Below, piece after piece: positions 32,823 through 44,499 of a stretch of 64,000 bases of DNA; the stretch's first letter is position 1, and each line of letters starts with the position of its first letter. A program made the position numbers and the translations under genes. Source of the stretch: Branchinecta lynchi (Eukaryota > Arthropoda > Branchiopoda > Anostraca > Branchinectidae). Under the pieces are notes generated by a model. That model was not told the origin of the DNA. It did not search any database and was given only the letters and a program-made list of their open reading frames with translations. The stretch covers positions 23,337,464 to 23,401,463 of the forward strand of contig JAKZAP010000007.1 in assembly GCA_023053575.1 (NCBI GenBank), written 5' to 3'.

Positions 32823-33900
32823 ATGCACCGAATTTGTTTTTCGGCCAATTTTCCAGTAGAAGTCCAGGTTTCTGCTGCTACCAATGCTTTTGAATACAAG
32901 GTCGGACACATGACCGGTGTCCGCAGTCTAGGTCCGAGTTTCCTAATGCTTATTGGAGAAAAGACATGGACACGCTGGCTAGGACTGAAACAGCGGAATG
33001 ATTGTCTTATCTCGTTAGAAATAGGACGCCACGCAGTAAATACTATTTTTTAGAAAGGAAGCTCAAGAAGTAGACTGGCAAGGAGGCCAAAACGCAGTGA
33101 CGGACCTCTGAAGGAAAGTTGTAACAGAAAGGGTGGGGATGAACATATTTGATGTGTTGCCAGGGGCCAGCGAAAATAAAACGGCCTGCTGGCGTGAGTG
33201 AAGGACGGACGCTCAGGCGTGAAGCAAAATTCTTGAAAGAACTGTCTTACCCATAACATTAAGCAACAGACTTCCGCCATCGCTCCAACCATTCCTAAAT
33301 CCGAAGACTAGAATTTCCAATTTATAATCAAGGTTTCCATTCTGACCCCCCTAACAGTACCTTACTGATTTTCTCACATGCCGTGTTTTGCATTATATAG
33401 GAGAAGCCCGCGCAGAAAAAAATGAACACACTAAAACAAACACATACAAAACTGATTTTGTAAAATATTTCCGTCTTTAGAAACCAATGGGCCAGCAGAA
33501 AGGCTTAAAACATCAAAAGCCGTGATAATTTGTTAAAGCAGAGCCTAGTTGAAAAAAAATGCAACTATTTTAGAATAGTGGACGATAACAGTCTCCTCCA
33601 TCAAGCTTATAGAATATGCGGCACTGAAGGCACGTTTTTTCCCAATACTTTTAAATTTTCTCTTTTTACTGTCTTTACAAACAAAACAACACAGCTTGTT
33701 CATCTATTGCCACAGTGGGTCTTTTGTAAAATCGTTTTTCCGACCAAAGTTTAAAGTATAAGCGACCTACAGTTTCGATCGAAGATACTTTTTTTTTCCA
33801 AAGCACTCCCTTTCCTTTACAAACCACAGTTTCAGCGAAACTGTCCGTCTCAGCTGTTTTAATACATTTTTTTGTTTCTGTCGACAAGAAACTATTGCAC
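32823..33900. other. No gene seen
   Basis: Intron sequence. The segment AAGGCTTAAAACATCAAAAG at 33505 belongs to a short repeat also present at 8262. Several ORFs of 70-80 codons show no domain. Confidence 0.4.
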
Positions 33901-33916
33901 ACATTTTACATTTCAG

Positions 33917-34349
33917 GAGGCCAACAGCTTGCTCACGAACCTCGTCATCGAACCCAAACATCTCGTCACAGCTGTTCAGAAGTTCACCCTTTTCAATAAA
34001 TGGCACAACGTGGTGTTCTTATTAGACGAATTTCAGAAAGCTCGAAGGATCGAAAAGGAGCTTCGAAAAAAAATGCTAGATAACACTACAATCACTTTCC
34101 TACAGCGGGAGGAAATAGCAACGGTGCTAAGCAATATCAAGCGCAACCCCGTGGATGTCATTGTCTATTGCTGCGATCCATATTTGTTGCTGGACATATT
34201 CCGTGTTGCTGCAGCAACTCGAGCGAATTTCAACTGGTTGTTGCTAGATGAGGCCATCACCCGTCAGCACCATCTTTTAAATGAATTTCCAACGGGAGTT
34301 CTTGGAATCAGACAAGTTCCATTGAGGTCGAACAAACAGACTTTCCGCA
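33917..34349 (+). CDS. GluN2-like NMDA receptor subunit, exon 2
   Basis: Preceded by the acceptor TTTTACATTTCAG and continuing the exon 1 frame exactly. It encodes about 144 residues: EPKHLVTAVQKFTLFNKWHN, the start of the second lobe where a helix precedes a W followed by a beta-strand (VVFLLDEF), then VDVIVYCCDPYLLLDIFRVA and FNWLLLDEAI, and near the end NEFPTGVLGI. The E-F-P-T-G motif with its position late in the domain is characteristic of GluN2 subunits, which is why an NMDA type is preferred. It ends at CCGCA|GTGAGT. A MITE lies 89 bp further on. Confidence 0.75.
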
Positions 34350-34437
34350 GTGAGTTGTTTTCCTTTCTGTCCTTTGAAGTAGAGAAATCATTATCGTGAT
34401 TTTCCCGAGCAGGCACTCATCAATTTAGGAACTAAAA

Positions 34438-34726
34438 GAGTGTTCCATCCTACTTACCGTAGTTACTACGCATGACGTCACGAATTCTGGCTTTTTGACG
34501 TCAAAGCTGGAACGATTCTATTTTCCAGCAGAATATCATGCCACGGGCGAATCGACCAATCACATTACAGAGATCAGTAGTTACTACGCTTACTACGCTC
34601 CCGAGCGTGGTAAGCAGATAGTTACTATTTCGAGAAGGTTGGAACGGTCAGCATAGTAACTTTTGGTGAGGTTGGAACGGAAATAGTAACTAATAGTTAC
34701 TATTTGTAGAAGGGTGGAACAGGCTC
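34438..34726. mobile_element. MITE with GAGTGTTCC ends, copy 2
   Basis: Same element as 1514-1799: TAGTTACTACGCATGACGTC near the left end, GGAACGGTCAGC inside and GGGTGGAACAGGCTC at the right end. No flanking duplication is clear. Confidence 0.75.
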
Positions 34727-35128
34727 TTAAGGTATTATACTAGCACGGACTGTCGGTTATCCTACAGGTACGAGGGCAGATAGGAAAATTAAATATCTCG
34801 AAAACTGGATTTCTCTTAATAAACAATAGCTGATCCAGGAAAATTTCTTATCGGTAAAACAATATTACCTTAATTACCCGGATTCTCACTTCGGAGCCAA
34901 TCAGGTCCATGATGGATCGGCTATGCTCCAGTTACTGTTGATTTTCTGGATGGATGATAAAAATGATTTAAATGATTTTTGGGGGGTTAATGATGGAATG
35001 GTATAGCGGATTCATGGTTGTTAGATTTGCGGCCACAATCAGGATCCTTTTAATGGTAAATTGTTTGTTTAATTTATATGTTTTTGATGAAATTAAAAAA
35101 ATGTCTATGTCTATGTCACAAGATTTCT
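34727..35128 (+). mobile_element. Unassigned sequence ending in a LINE-like tail
   Basis: At 35095-35120 AAAAAAATGTCTATGTCTATG looks like a LINE 3' tail with an ATGTCT unit. Upstream there is no recognisable coding remnant. Confidence 0.35.
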
Positions 35129-35129
35129 G

Positions 35130-35552
35130 GGAACCCCGCCTACTCCTACCCCCCCCCCCGCCCCTCCTACACACATACAAACAGAGGGTCCGGACATGTA
35201 GACAGAACATCTAGGAACAGTCCGGACCACTGAGGGGAACATCCGAGACAAGTGCTCTCGAAAACTGTTATGTTTCATCCAGATAAGAATTACCGTTGTG
35301 TATGCCACACAAAAATCTGGATTCCCTGTATCCCCACTCCCCCATGGATGGTCCGATCCAAGACACAAAATTTGAAGTCAATCCGGTTATTTCTTAGTAC
35401 ACATGACAAGTTCTGTCCTCCTAGCCCATCTGAAAGTAGTTTATACTCGTGAGCAGCGGACCAACTGACGGACGGAAATTCTATCGATCGTTTTGTGGGG
35501 CTTGAGCCGAAGGGTACAAGTGCTATAAGAACAGTCACTCTTTCGATTCCAA
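35130..35552 (-). repeat. Family B fragment, minus orientation
   Basis: The right edge has GGCTTGAGCCGAAGGGTACA followed by AGTGCTATAAGAAC, the hairpin end of family B in reverse. The interior has CTGACGGACGG, CCTAGCCCATCTGAAAGTAG and GTCCGGAC words. A C-run lies at 35151-35163. Confidence 0.65.
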
Positions 35553-36570
35553 AATTCATCAAGCTTTCTGTCTGCTCCAGGCTAAATCACAACTTTCCTT
35601 GTTCCCGTCGTCTCCTTCAAAAGGGCAATAATTCTCCCTTCCTTTATCCCTAGGGACTATCCTGGGGAGAAAGCACACAAACTAATCCGGGAGTCAAGCG
35701 TAGAGAAAAAGTGAGATCATTGAATCAGCATCTAAGGGTTATCCATTAGCAGAGCCTTTTTTTGAAGAGAAGTTTTGACTCGGTAACCAATACAAGACTA
35801 AAGAGTTCAAATGGATCCGAAAGTGGAATATTGATCGTACTTTCCATCCAGGCAATCGTTGTAAAGTGCTGGTCGTTGTCAGACCCGTCAGCATGTTATT
35901 GATCCCTAATCAACCTCTTACAAATTTACACAAAATGTGTAATTATTTTTTGAGGATTACGGCCACAAAACTAATCTGCCGAGTAAAGCGAGGAACATGT
36001 GCGGCCCAAGTCTTCCTTGACGCCGTTTATTGACGCACAATATTGTATATAGAAGATCATTTTTAGTGTCAGATGTTCGTCAATCTGTCATGGATCGAAA
36101 GAAATGGGTGGACGAGTATAAGCATTTTATTTTACCCACTATACTTGGCAGAGTAAAATAAAGGCGGAGTTTGTAAATGAAACAGCCACACAAAAACAAT
36201 TACACGGAAAAGAGCTATACGAGAGAAATCTGCACCGCATCCGAGAGAAATCTCAAATTGAACTGAAACGTTAAAAAATGGAGATGAATTTTTTCGAGTA
36301 ATTCGAGATGAATTACGAGTAGGCTATTCAATATTGAACAGATCAAGTTAATTTTTGGTTTTCCTTTTTGCCACTGAATTTGGAGTTAGATTATTAATTT
36401 GTATTGAATACTAACATATTAGATTATTATCAACTAAGAAGCGTAACAGACTTATTTTTCAGAGTTATTATGGCAACTTTCAAGACTCCTCTAGACCAGG
36501 AGTTGGGAAAAAAAAAAAAATCAAATACAAACGGGATTATAAATCCTTTTGAGTCAATACTCAGCATCAA
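35553..36570. other. No gene seen
   Basis: Unassigned intron sequence. No ORF longer than about 60 codons with a believable composition. Confidence 0.4.
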
Positions 36571-37480
36571 CATTTTTTTATTTTTTTATTTATCACCCGT
36601 CATTTCAAACAGAGAAAGGACGGAGTACAAAAACGAAAAGAAAAACAAAACAAAAGCAAAACGTAACACTTTCATAGGAAACACACAAAAAATCGACATT
36701 TACAAACTGAGACTCTATGACTTTCTAAAAACTGAACACGATTACATACACATACACTTAAACTCTGAGAATTTTGTTCCACGGGTGGGACTGGATTTTT
36801 AGTTACACTTGCCAATCTAGCTCAGGGTCTCTTATGTTATACATTTCATCATTTTGGTATTTCTTGTCCAAGGAGTCCCTTCTCCCGAGCCAACGGATTT
36901 AAAAAAATTTAAAGTTTAGGAGTTTATTGCTAGAAGAAGACGAATTAAAAGGGAGAAATCCACATTTATCAACGTTTAGCGACAGACCGATTTGTGAGAA
37001 AGAGAATGAAACTTTTGAAACCATACGAGAAAGAGTGAATAAATAAGTTTTTAATAAGCCACAAATCGTCAGCATATGCAATGATCAGATGTCAGAAAAA
37101 CCCATGAAACTAGTTGAAGTTATCCCGAACAGAAAATCGGAAATGTAAATTTTGAAAATACTCGGAGATAAGTAAACTCCCCTGCCGGACGCCCCGACGC
37201 ACTAGATCAGTAGGGGGTGAACCAGAGCATTTAATTTTCAGATAAGAATTCGTCTACCAAAACTGACGTACAGATATAACAGACAAATTGACTCCCTTTG
37301 AATATAGAGCAAAGAGGACCTGACCATAAATAACAGAATCAAAAGCCTTAGAACATTCAAGCGCATAAATATATAATGTGTGCCCTCTTTAGAAGCATCT
37401 TTGAGGATAGTAGAAAAAGCACGGTGAGCATAGCTAATATGGGCGCTTGGAGAGGGCCCAACCGGTAAAGTTCATTTAAA
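36571..37480 (-). mobile_element. LINE family 3, 3' half on the minus strand
   Basis: Read right to left: ECSKAFDSVIYGQV (about 37370-37330), then a degraded GASGRGVYLSPSIFK-like block (about 37190-37145), then IIAYADDLWLIKNL (about 37085-37045), the YADD catalytic motif, then LSLNVDKCGFLPFN (about 36985-36940). The frame changes between blocks and a stop follows. The T-rich 3' end is at about 36571-36600. It differs in motifs from LINE 1 (FADD) and LINE 2 (YVDD). Confidence 0.7.
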
Positions 37481-38456
37481 TGGGCGCTCACCCAGGAAAG
37501 CTGAATAGGGGGTGGCATTGCGACCGAAAAAGTCAGTAAGGCTAGTTAAGGCTTACCAAGAAACTGTGTTGAAATCCAGCTTGGACCTATGCTCGGTTCT
37601 CGAGCGTTTGAGACTTCAGGCATTGGATTCTCAGTCGCATGTTTCGAGCTTGCCAGATTGACAATTTTAACATCATCTGTTAGGGTAGGTAGGTAGGTTT
37701 TTTATTTTTAACCAAACCATTGAAAATAAAATAACATTACTAATATCCCACTGCAGCAAAAAGGAAATCCTAAGGACTACTATTAATACTACTTGTATCT
37801 AATAAATAAGTTATGTACCGATATCGCTCAATTCCTGTCAAAGTCAGGCTAGTTTCTTAGCAAATAGAATCTGATGGCAAGTATTTTCCTCCAGTCCGAC
37901 GCTGTACTAAAGGGCCTGATTATTGCAGCATTAGCTCGTCTGATTTTTATATTGTCTGTTTTTTTTTTAATTGGAAACTCAGAACAAGTCTGCTCTGCTT
38001 CAGTTTTTTGTTTTGTTTCTGGATGATCAGTAGGCTACTTCTTTTTCGTAAACGGCCAGGCTGAAGCACATTACCAACTTCCGTCTAAATCTCTCACGTT
38101 TTCTGGATTGGTCGTGAATGCATACAGACGGAAAGATCCATGCCATTCGATTTGAAATCCTTTATTCTGATTATAAAGAATTTAAAAGTTTTTTTGCCGG
38201 CGGCAATTTTGTGGTAGGCTCTATTTACTGGAAAATTTCATCATTTCATTCTTGTTTTAGGCTTGGAATTTCGGGGCTCGAGTCACACTAAATCTAAATT
38301 TTGTGGGAGGGAAGTAGTGTTTTTCCCGGAAAAATTCATGGCCTATTAAAAAAAATTCGCATGCGGCGCTCATTTATTTTCCATTCTGTCTGATATACCG
38401 ACATTAGGAACTGCTGTAGGCGGGCCATTGCGGAAGCGAATTCCTTTCGTTACAAA
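37481..38456. other. LINE 3' end and unassigned sequence
   Basis: TAGGTAGGTAGGTTTTTTAT at 37683-37703 looks like a minus-strand LINE tail (CTAC unit). The rest shows no gene or named repeat. Confidence 0.35.
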
Positions 38457-38458
38457 TA

Positions 38459-38754
38459 GTTGCGTTTTTTTTTATCGAAGTTTGAAGTTACCTTCAACCT
38501 CAAAGGTCTCTGATTAAATACCATTTTTGGTCGCAGGTCACAGTTCCTTAGTCCTTCAAACTCTGACCGTCGAACTTCGTGCGCTAGCAAGTTCGAAGTT
38601 TGCTTGAATCGTCGAAGAAACGTCGACCTGGCAAGGATCGCCGGAGTCGTAAAAACACTAATTAAGCAAACGGTGAACTTCGACGGCGTTCAAAAACGGA
38701 AATTAAGCAACCAGCTAAGCGAACGGCGAACACATATTCGATCAAAAACGCAAC
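38459..38754. mobile_element. TA-flanked MITE J, copy 1
   Basis: Ends GTTGCGTTTTT and AAAAACGCAAC with TA on both sides (38457-38458 and 38755-38756), the target of Tc1/mariner-type elements. The interior has TTCGAAGTTTGCTTGAA and ACTTCGACGGCGTTC. The same element reversed is at 59104-59396. Confidence 0.85.
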
Positions 38755-38875
38755 TAATGACGTTCACCTTAAGTTTCTAGGCTATTGTTTCGAGCTGGAA
38801 TGACTTTTGAGCCTTTCGTACATTTTGAGATAGTCGCCATTCGCGCCCAATCCCTTCAAACTTCCCAGAGCTTCT

Positions 38876-39180
38876 AGCTAGATAAGAGCCTGGTTTTTGT
38901 TGCAATCGCGGTGCCGCATCGCTGCTGCAGCACTTCTTTGTTTTTGCACAATATGCGTTTTTGGATTCACTTTCTTCTTGGTTGAAGCGGCAGCGCTGCA
39001 GCATCTTGCAGGGAAGCACGGACTTGGTTGGTGAGCAAGTCCGTGATTCTCGAGAAGCGCTGCCGTCTTCCTCGGAAGCGCTGCAGTGCAAAAACGGATG
39101 TAGAAAGAATCAGCCCGGAATCGGCCGAGAAGTGGACCTGCAGCATGCAACAAAAACGAGGCTAAGACTAGGCTTCTTCC
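38876..39180. mobile_element. GC-rich TIR element with central hairpin
   Basis: Ends AGCCTGGTTTTTGTTGCA and TGCAACAAAAACGAGGCT. A central hairpin is formed by CACGGACTTG...CAAGTCCGTG (39018-39045), flanked by GCAGCGCTGCAGC and GAAGCGCTGCAGTG. It is richer in GC than its surroundings. Overlapping ORFs on both strands reflect the inverted repeat. Confidence 0.65.
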
Positions 39181-39224
39181 GTCTTTGACGCCTGCAAGTA
39201 TCACATGTTTTTCATTACTACATT

Positions 39225-39855
39225 ATACTCAATTCAATTCAATTTCAATTCAATTCAATTCACTTTATTCGAAAAACATGTGACGGACAGAGCCGATTAT
39301 TAGTTTTTGTTGTCAACATGTATGTCAATCGATGAGCCAAAAATAACATGCACAAAAATACAATATATACAATTGATAACTATTTTACAGACTAAAAAAT
39401 CGACCCGGCATTAAACAACTTAACAAACGAGGGCACAAAACTAAGCTCATAACGAGCATGTGAAGCAGTCACAGGTTGAAGTTTCGACGAAAAGCTAAAA
39501 CGGGCGCAGGCACCCTGCCACCCCTCCCCCTCGAGTTTTGGCTAGCGACGCCCTGGTAGCAGCTATTGGAATAGCATACTTTCACTACTGTAAATTCCTC
39601 CTCTATTTTTATTTCTTCAACGACCAACAAGGGCCATACACACAAAGATATCGACAATAACAATATAAAAGCAAAACAACAGCAAAGAATTAGCTCTCCG
39701 CCGGGACCGCATAAAGCACATGTGTCCACTCCTTCCACAGCGGAAGAGAGAGCCTAAAGTAAGGCCCAGAAAGCACCAAAGAAAGCACCTGTACTTGTCA
39801 ATTTGGTATAAAAACCGAAAAATGGTAAAAACAAACTTTCAGTAACAAATACAAC
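39225..39855 (-). mobile_element. LINE 3' ends on the minus strand
   Basis: An AATTC-type microsatellite at 39228-39262 is followed by ACTTTATTCGAAAAACATG. A second minus-strand end lies near 39600 (TTTTTATTTCTTCAACGACC and the complement of a TGGCCCTTGTTGG phrase). No coding remnant is recognised. Confidence 0.5.
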
Positions 39856-40527
39856 TGTTATGGAGACATCCCATAGCACTTTGCTCTGCAATAGTCCTCC
39901 TAATTATTCCCTCCATCTATCGCCTACTTTTCTATATATCCCTTCGGTTTCCATCACCATCATTAATTTCCCGGCATCGTGACAATAGGTCACTCGGTCT
40001 TTATCCTAGCTTCAGTTAGCTGCTCGCTAATCCGAGGTCAGGCTTTGATCCATTTCATTCTAAGTATTTTGGCTGCGTAATGAATCCGCAGCCAAAAGTA
40101 GTTCTCTTTCATCCTTGGTCGGAGTAAGACCTCCGTTACTCTGTATTATAATTTATGGTAAGGACCAGTTTACATATTTAGTTAGGGACCCATTAGTGCT
40201 ATATTATATGTGTCACACTCTTGTACACGATTTACATAGATAAATTAACTATAGACGTTATGGTCCATCTCGGCTAGTAGGCCTCGGGCTTGACTGGATA
40301 TGTGAATTCCAGCTTCGCTAGGATGTGTGCACCAGCTTGATTAGGGATTTCTGGATTGACTGCGGCTGAGCTATAGAATTCCCTGAGACTTTCCCTTGTC
40401 TCTTTTGTCCGGTTTCCTGACTGGTCCTGGGGCTAGTGGGCACCTACGGTGTCAGAATGTCTTCAGCCCACACCCCAGGAGCCTTATCTTCATTAAACCT
40501 CGCCTCCACTCGTCCATCCTCTTAACA
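39856..40527 (+). repeat. 5' LTR, 672 bp
   Basis: Starts TGTTATGGAGACATCCC and ends CTCTTAACA, the usual TG...CA with a 5-base inverted match (TGTTA/TAACA). The base before it is the end of ACAAC, a possible target-duplication half whose partner is lost. Confidence 0.85.
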
Positions 40528-40528
40528 A

Positions 40529-40546
40529 TGGTATCAGAAGTGGGAA
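40529..40546 (+). other. Primer-binding site
   Basis: TGGTATCAGAAGTGGGAA lies one base after the 5' LTR. TGGTATCAGA is the start of sites that pair with tRNA 3' ends in many LTR retrotransposons; the precise tRNA is not assigned. Confidence 0.75.
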
Positions 40547-40849
40547 GTTTATTTTTGTAAGCCCTTATTTTCTCATAATAAGGAGGACCCACGTCCAAAT
40601 TTTTTGTTCGTAGTCACGACAATTAAATTTTTTTTTCCACCCACCCGCCCTACCCTTTAATTTAGCAAATAAAAATGACTCCCTTATTTATTTTGTTTCA
40701 TTTTTGTTTTTGGTTCAGCTCGGTCAGTCCAGAACAAAAATGTAGGTTTAGGTTTTTCCATTTTTGCTCTTTGATATTTCCGTCGGCTTTCTTCACATAT
40801 GAAAATTATTTTATGTCGGGTTTATCCTTTTGTTTTTGTTTTCCCTTGT

Positions 40850-41330
40850 ATAGTTTTTTGGATTTTTCCGGTCGCCATGTGAGTGTGTGTCGCGCCACTG
40901 ACTGTGAATTTTCCTTCCTTCTTTCCTCCCACTTTTTTTTGTTTTAAGAATTTTCCGATCTACATGTGAGTGTGTTTCGCGCCACTGATTGAGAAATTTC
41001 TTGTCCCTCCCCCTTCCCTTTTAAGGATTTTTCCGGTCGCCATGTGAGTGTATTTCGCGCCACTGACCGCGAATTTTCTTTTCTCCTGCCCTCTTCGCCT
41101 TTTCAGGAATTTTGCAGTCTTCATGTGTGTGTGTGTCGCGCCACTGATTGCAGATTTTCTTTTCCTTGCCCCTTTGCCTTCCAGGATTTTTCCGGTCGTC
41201 GTTGTATGTGTATCGCCGCACTACAGATCGCGATTTGTCCATCCCTTCAGTATTTGTTATTGTCTACTTGTCGTCAAGTGAGTGTTTTTCGCGCCACAGA
41301 CTGCAAATCGTCATCGCATCGGCAAAATAA
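40850..41330 (+). repeat. About 80-bp leader repeats of the LTR element
   Basis: The phrase TCGCGCCACTGA or a close variant occurs at about 40890, 40977, 41055, 41136, 41210 and 41288. Each unit also has CATGTGAGTGTG upstream and a pyrimidine-rich stretch ending TTTTCAGG or TTCCAGG downstream. The ORFs across this block are repeat readings. Confidence 0.8.
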
Positions 41331-42338
41331 TTTATTCACCGGGGTACATCATTGCGTCATTTCGCCGTGTCTATTTTAGATCAGTGCTCTCAACACTGAC
41401 AATGCGTGCTTGCGGTACCATTGATAAACTAGCACTTGCGTATGATTTCATTTTTCACATACCCGGAAACGTAATTTTGCCTGCGATTATTCCCAATTCC
41501 ATGAGGATTATTTTGTTTAGTTCCCCGACATAATATTTTTTTTTTCATGAAAGCCATGGTTATTCGGAATAAAATCAACCTTTTTTGCCGTTTTTTCTGG
41601 ACGTTGTCTTTATGGCACGATTTTCAAGCCCTATAGTGTGATGCAGGGACGTCGTATTTCTTTTTGTGGCATTTTTTCGGCTTATCCTTAATTGTTCATA
41701 TTCCCCTATCGGCCAGTTTATTTTTTTGTTTGGTGGTGATCTGTTTGTATATTTTTCTTGCGGAGATAGATACTCTCTCAAGAATGTACATCGCGCTTCA
41801 TTCGTGACATTTTCGTGGAATTTTGACTGGTTTCGGTCTAAATGTGTGTAGTAATTTGCCACATAGACGTTGTGTGCGTTTCGCCAGTCGTTCCCTCTGT
41901 CACCCCCCCCCCCACCATATTTTTTTTTTCAGGTTTTCTTGCGTTTCGATCGCTATCTAGCGTATGTGTGTTTATTCGCCATCCGGATGCGGCGATTTCG
42001 CATGAAGCCTCTGGCCTATTTTCTTTTAATAATAAATTGAAGGTTAATGCCATTTATTCATGCCACATATTTTTTTTCCCCTCATGAAGTAAAAACATTG
42101 GTTAGATATCAAGTTGGTTCCGCGTCTTAGTTTAGTCTGAGTTTACACGTCCAGTTGAGCTTGTTCCCCTCCCATTTCCTTGTAAACTTTAATATTTTTG
42201 TATAAGTGTTATTTTTCGATTTTCTTACATATTACATCTCAAATGAATTTTTTAGTGAAGATTTTCGGTGGTCTTGGCGAATATTTTGATTTGTCGTTCC
42301 GCCCTTGAGGTCACCTACACTCATGACGGATTTTCGAA

Positions 42339-43583
42339 ATGGACAATTACCCCGTTTGCCCCCCTGTCCCTCGACCACGCACATCGCTACTTCTCCCTAA
42401 AAATAACATCAAAAATGAATGTTCACGAGATCCCCAATGTTTTCCCCTTCCAGATCCTTGGTTTGGTTGGTCTCAGTATCTGCGAGAATGCCAACCTCTA
42501 CCAGACTCGCATACTGAGGACCAACCACAATTCTCGTCGTACAAAGGTATAGAACCTTTGTACGAAGTTGTGTCCAGTAAACTTCCAAACGTCTTTCCCG
42601 TCAAACCGATCCCGGCATCACCTCTTTCCCTTTCACAAGGTTTGACTCTTTTTAGTATCCATAACCAACCAAAAACCTGTCAAGTTATACCGGACGGAGA
42701 AAAAGTACTTCCGGTAAAGAGTGTTCATCGTATCAGGCCGAATTATTCGAGACACATTTGTTGCAAAATTGTCGGTTTACCCCCTGGTACGAGAACAGTC
42801 TTGATTAAGGGCAATGCAGCCCTACGGGCCCGACAGATTACGGTTAACCCCCAGTTCGTCCAAATTCTCCCTGACGGTAATGTGTTCTTTATCGCAGAGA
42901 ATCATTCACCTTTAAAAATCCGAATACGAAAAGGTGACCTCTCCCTCCTTTCCATTGATAGAAATTGCAACAATTTTACCCCGCATGATACTGGTGACAT
43001 GGTTTTTCTCAAATTCCCCCCCGCTTCTGGTATAGGGTCAAAAATTTCCGAAATGCGCCAGGATGGACCCTATCATGTTGTTCGCGTTTTAAACAAAGGC
43101 AGAAGCTACGAAATTCAGAAACTCGGATCACAAAAACAAGTCGTCCACTATGACCGCTTGGAAAAATCTGGTCCAAGATCTACATTCGTAGAGCCAAGAG
43201 GGGGTGTAGCTAGCTCACCAACTGTTCTTGTTTGGAAACAGCCGTTTTCACCGCCGTTTGCATCAGCTACGGAATACTACCCTTCTTCTACATTCCCAAA
43301 ACTGGAACGGACAGTGGTAACGCCGCCACTGATTCAGCAAACCTCGGTAGAGCCAGTGTCAAGGCCTATCAATCATCCTATTCATCCTCCTCAGTATAGT
43401 CAGATTTTCTCTCTATCCCCTCACGAAATAGGTTATGCAGGGCAAAATGATACTATGAGAAGCGATTGGCCCCGGCCAGTAACGCCGGAGTGTCCCTCCG
43501 AGCAATCACTTTTCTCTTCCAGGTGTCATCGCTGCTGGTGGACCCGCGCCAGTCGCCGCCCCGTGCCTTACCGTCTGTATTAG
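42339..43583 (+). CDS. LTR-element ORF: protease-adjacent segment fused to integrase C-terminus
   Basis: An unbroken 414-codon frame. Residues about 1-115 are proline-rich. Residues about 140-205 (CKIVGLPPGTRTVLIKGN, ENHSPLKIRIRKGD) resemble the beta-rich segment that follows the protease in Ty3/gypsy-like polyproteins. Residues about 217-275 (DTGDMVFLKFPP, DGPYHVVRVL, VVHYDRLEKSG) match the C-terminal GPY/F-type module of integrases. RT, RNase H and the integrase core that should lie between residues 205 and 217 are absent. Residues 280-414 are proline/serine-rich with no domain. It may be a non-functional relic or a small accessory protein. A TTTCTCTTCCAG acceptor-like site near the end could splice to another frame. 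Confidence 0.65.
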   Translation: MDNYPVCPPVPRPRTSLLLPKNNIKNECSRDPQCFPLPDPWFGWSQYLRECQPLPDSHTEDQPQFSSYKGIEPLYEVVSSKLPNVFPVKPIPASPLSLSQGLTLFSIHNQPKTCQVIPDGEKVLPVKSVHRIRPNYSRHICCKIVGLPPGTRTVLIKGNAALRARQITVNPQFVQILPDGNVFFIAENHSPLKIRIRKGDLSLLSIDRNCNNFTPHDTGDMVFLKFPPASGIGSKISEMRQDGPYHVVRVLNKGRSYEIQKLGSQKQVVHYDRLEKSGPRSTFVEPRGGVASSPTVLVWKQPFSPPFASATEYYPSSTFPKLERTVVTPPLIQQTSVEPVSRPINHPIHPPQYSQIFSLSPHEIGYAGQNDTMRSDWPRPVTPECPSEQSLFSSRCHRCWWTRASRRPVPYRLY

Positions 43584-43589
43584 TACTGA

Positions 43590-44490
43590 TGATGTTCAGT
43601 CTGTAAAGGTTCACACTGCACAAGCAACCGTACCGACTTTCGGTCTCGGTGTGCACCTTAAATAAAACGAATCTACAAACAAAATTATTCTGGTTGAAAA
43701 ATTTCCATTTTCTAGTTGGTTTCCAGTTCTAATCTGAAATTTTCCAGTTTCGTAATATTTCCAGTTAAATTTGATATTAAATTTGAAACATTATCACTTG
43801 ATCTTTAATTTAGAGTGGTTGATTTTTTTTCTTCAAATATTTGTTTATATTTACATCTTTGGACAGACTTTTTCTATGGCACGCAGGTTGCGACAGAAGA
43901 TGCAATGGCGCTGAGGTCCCAGCGTCTTCGAGCGTCAAGGCGCCTCCTATGGGACAACTTACGCCACCAACGGAGCCTGTAACGCCGCCGACGCCCCCGA
44001 GAGTCATTATCACGCCGCCAACCTTGCACGTCACGCCACCGACGCCGCCAATCTTTTGAATCGCGCCACCGACGCCGCCAATCTTTCGAAAGCACGCCAC
44101 CGACATTGGAAATCGCGCCAACAGTGATAACGGGCACGCCGCACAATCCGTGCCAGCCGTCGCTCCGGACCCCACCTCAGCACTCAGCATCCTCCTATCT
44201 CCCCACCATGGGTCGAGCCAAGCCGAGCCTACTCTGACAGCCGATCTCCGTCTTGCGTCACGGCCTCGTCCACTTACAATTCCGGCCTCTCCACCCTGAC
44301 CCTCAATTCAACACTAAGCGACCAATCAGAAACGAGCACCAGCAGCAGCGCCATCTACACGAACAACCAACAACTATTCCACCATCAACTCAACCCCCAT
44401 CACTAGTCAAATCCTCCAAATCCACCTCCATCTATCCGTATCACCTGGACTGGACACCACGACAGCCAAGTGGAAATGTAAATATTTAGG
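43590..44490 (+). repeat. Proline-rich repeat region of the LTR element
   Basis: At 43955-44100 a 12-24 base repeat like ACGCCGCCGACGCC encodes TPPT/PPTPP in one frame, then stops at 44057. Downstream frames at 44253-44489 are proline-, serine- and threonine-rich. It may be the end of a lost gag or an untranslated segment. Confidence 0.5.
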
Positions 44491-44499
44491 TAGGAGTGT

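Larger units (their letters stand above)
29014..33916 (+). other. Intron 1 of the receptor gene
   Basis: 4,903 bp between donor GTTAGT and acceptor TTTTACATTTCAG. It contains, in order, MITE E with a nested MITE, MITE D, a repeat shared with 63.2 kb, repeat G, an 8-bp-TSD element with a LINE end inside it, and otherwise unassigned sequence. Confidence 0.65.

Noticed and set aside
38777..39204. ORFs on both strands around the GC-rich hairpin
   Set aside because: They mirror each other because the element is an inverted repeat; no domain.
41021..41330. Overlapping ORFs with repeated FRATDC peptides
   Set aside because: Each is a frame through the 80-bp leader repeats, open because of the unit length.
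42064..42340. Search for gag and a protease motif upstream of the 414-codon ORF
   Set aside because: No zinc knuckle and no D-S/T-G site could be read in any + frame, so none is annotated.
43841..44190. Glycine/valine-rich and arginine-rich ORFs opposite the TPP repeat
   Set aside because: Both are antisense readings of one short DNA repeat in the LTR element; no independent evidence for a gene.
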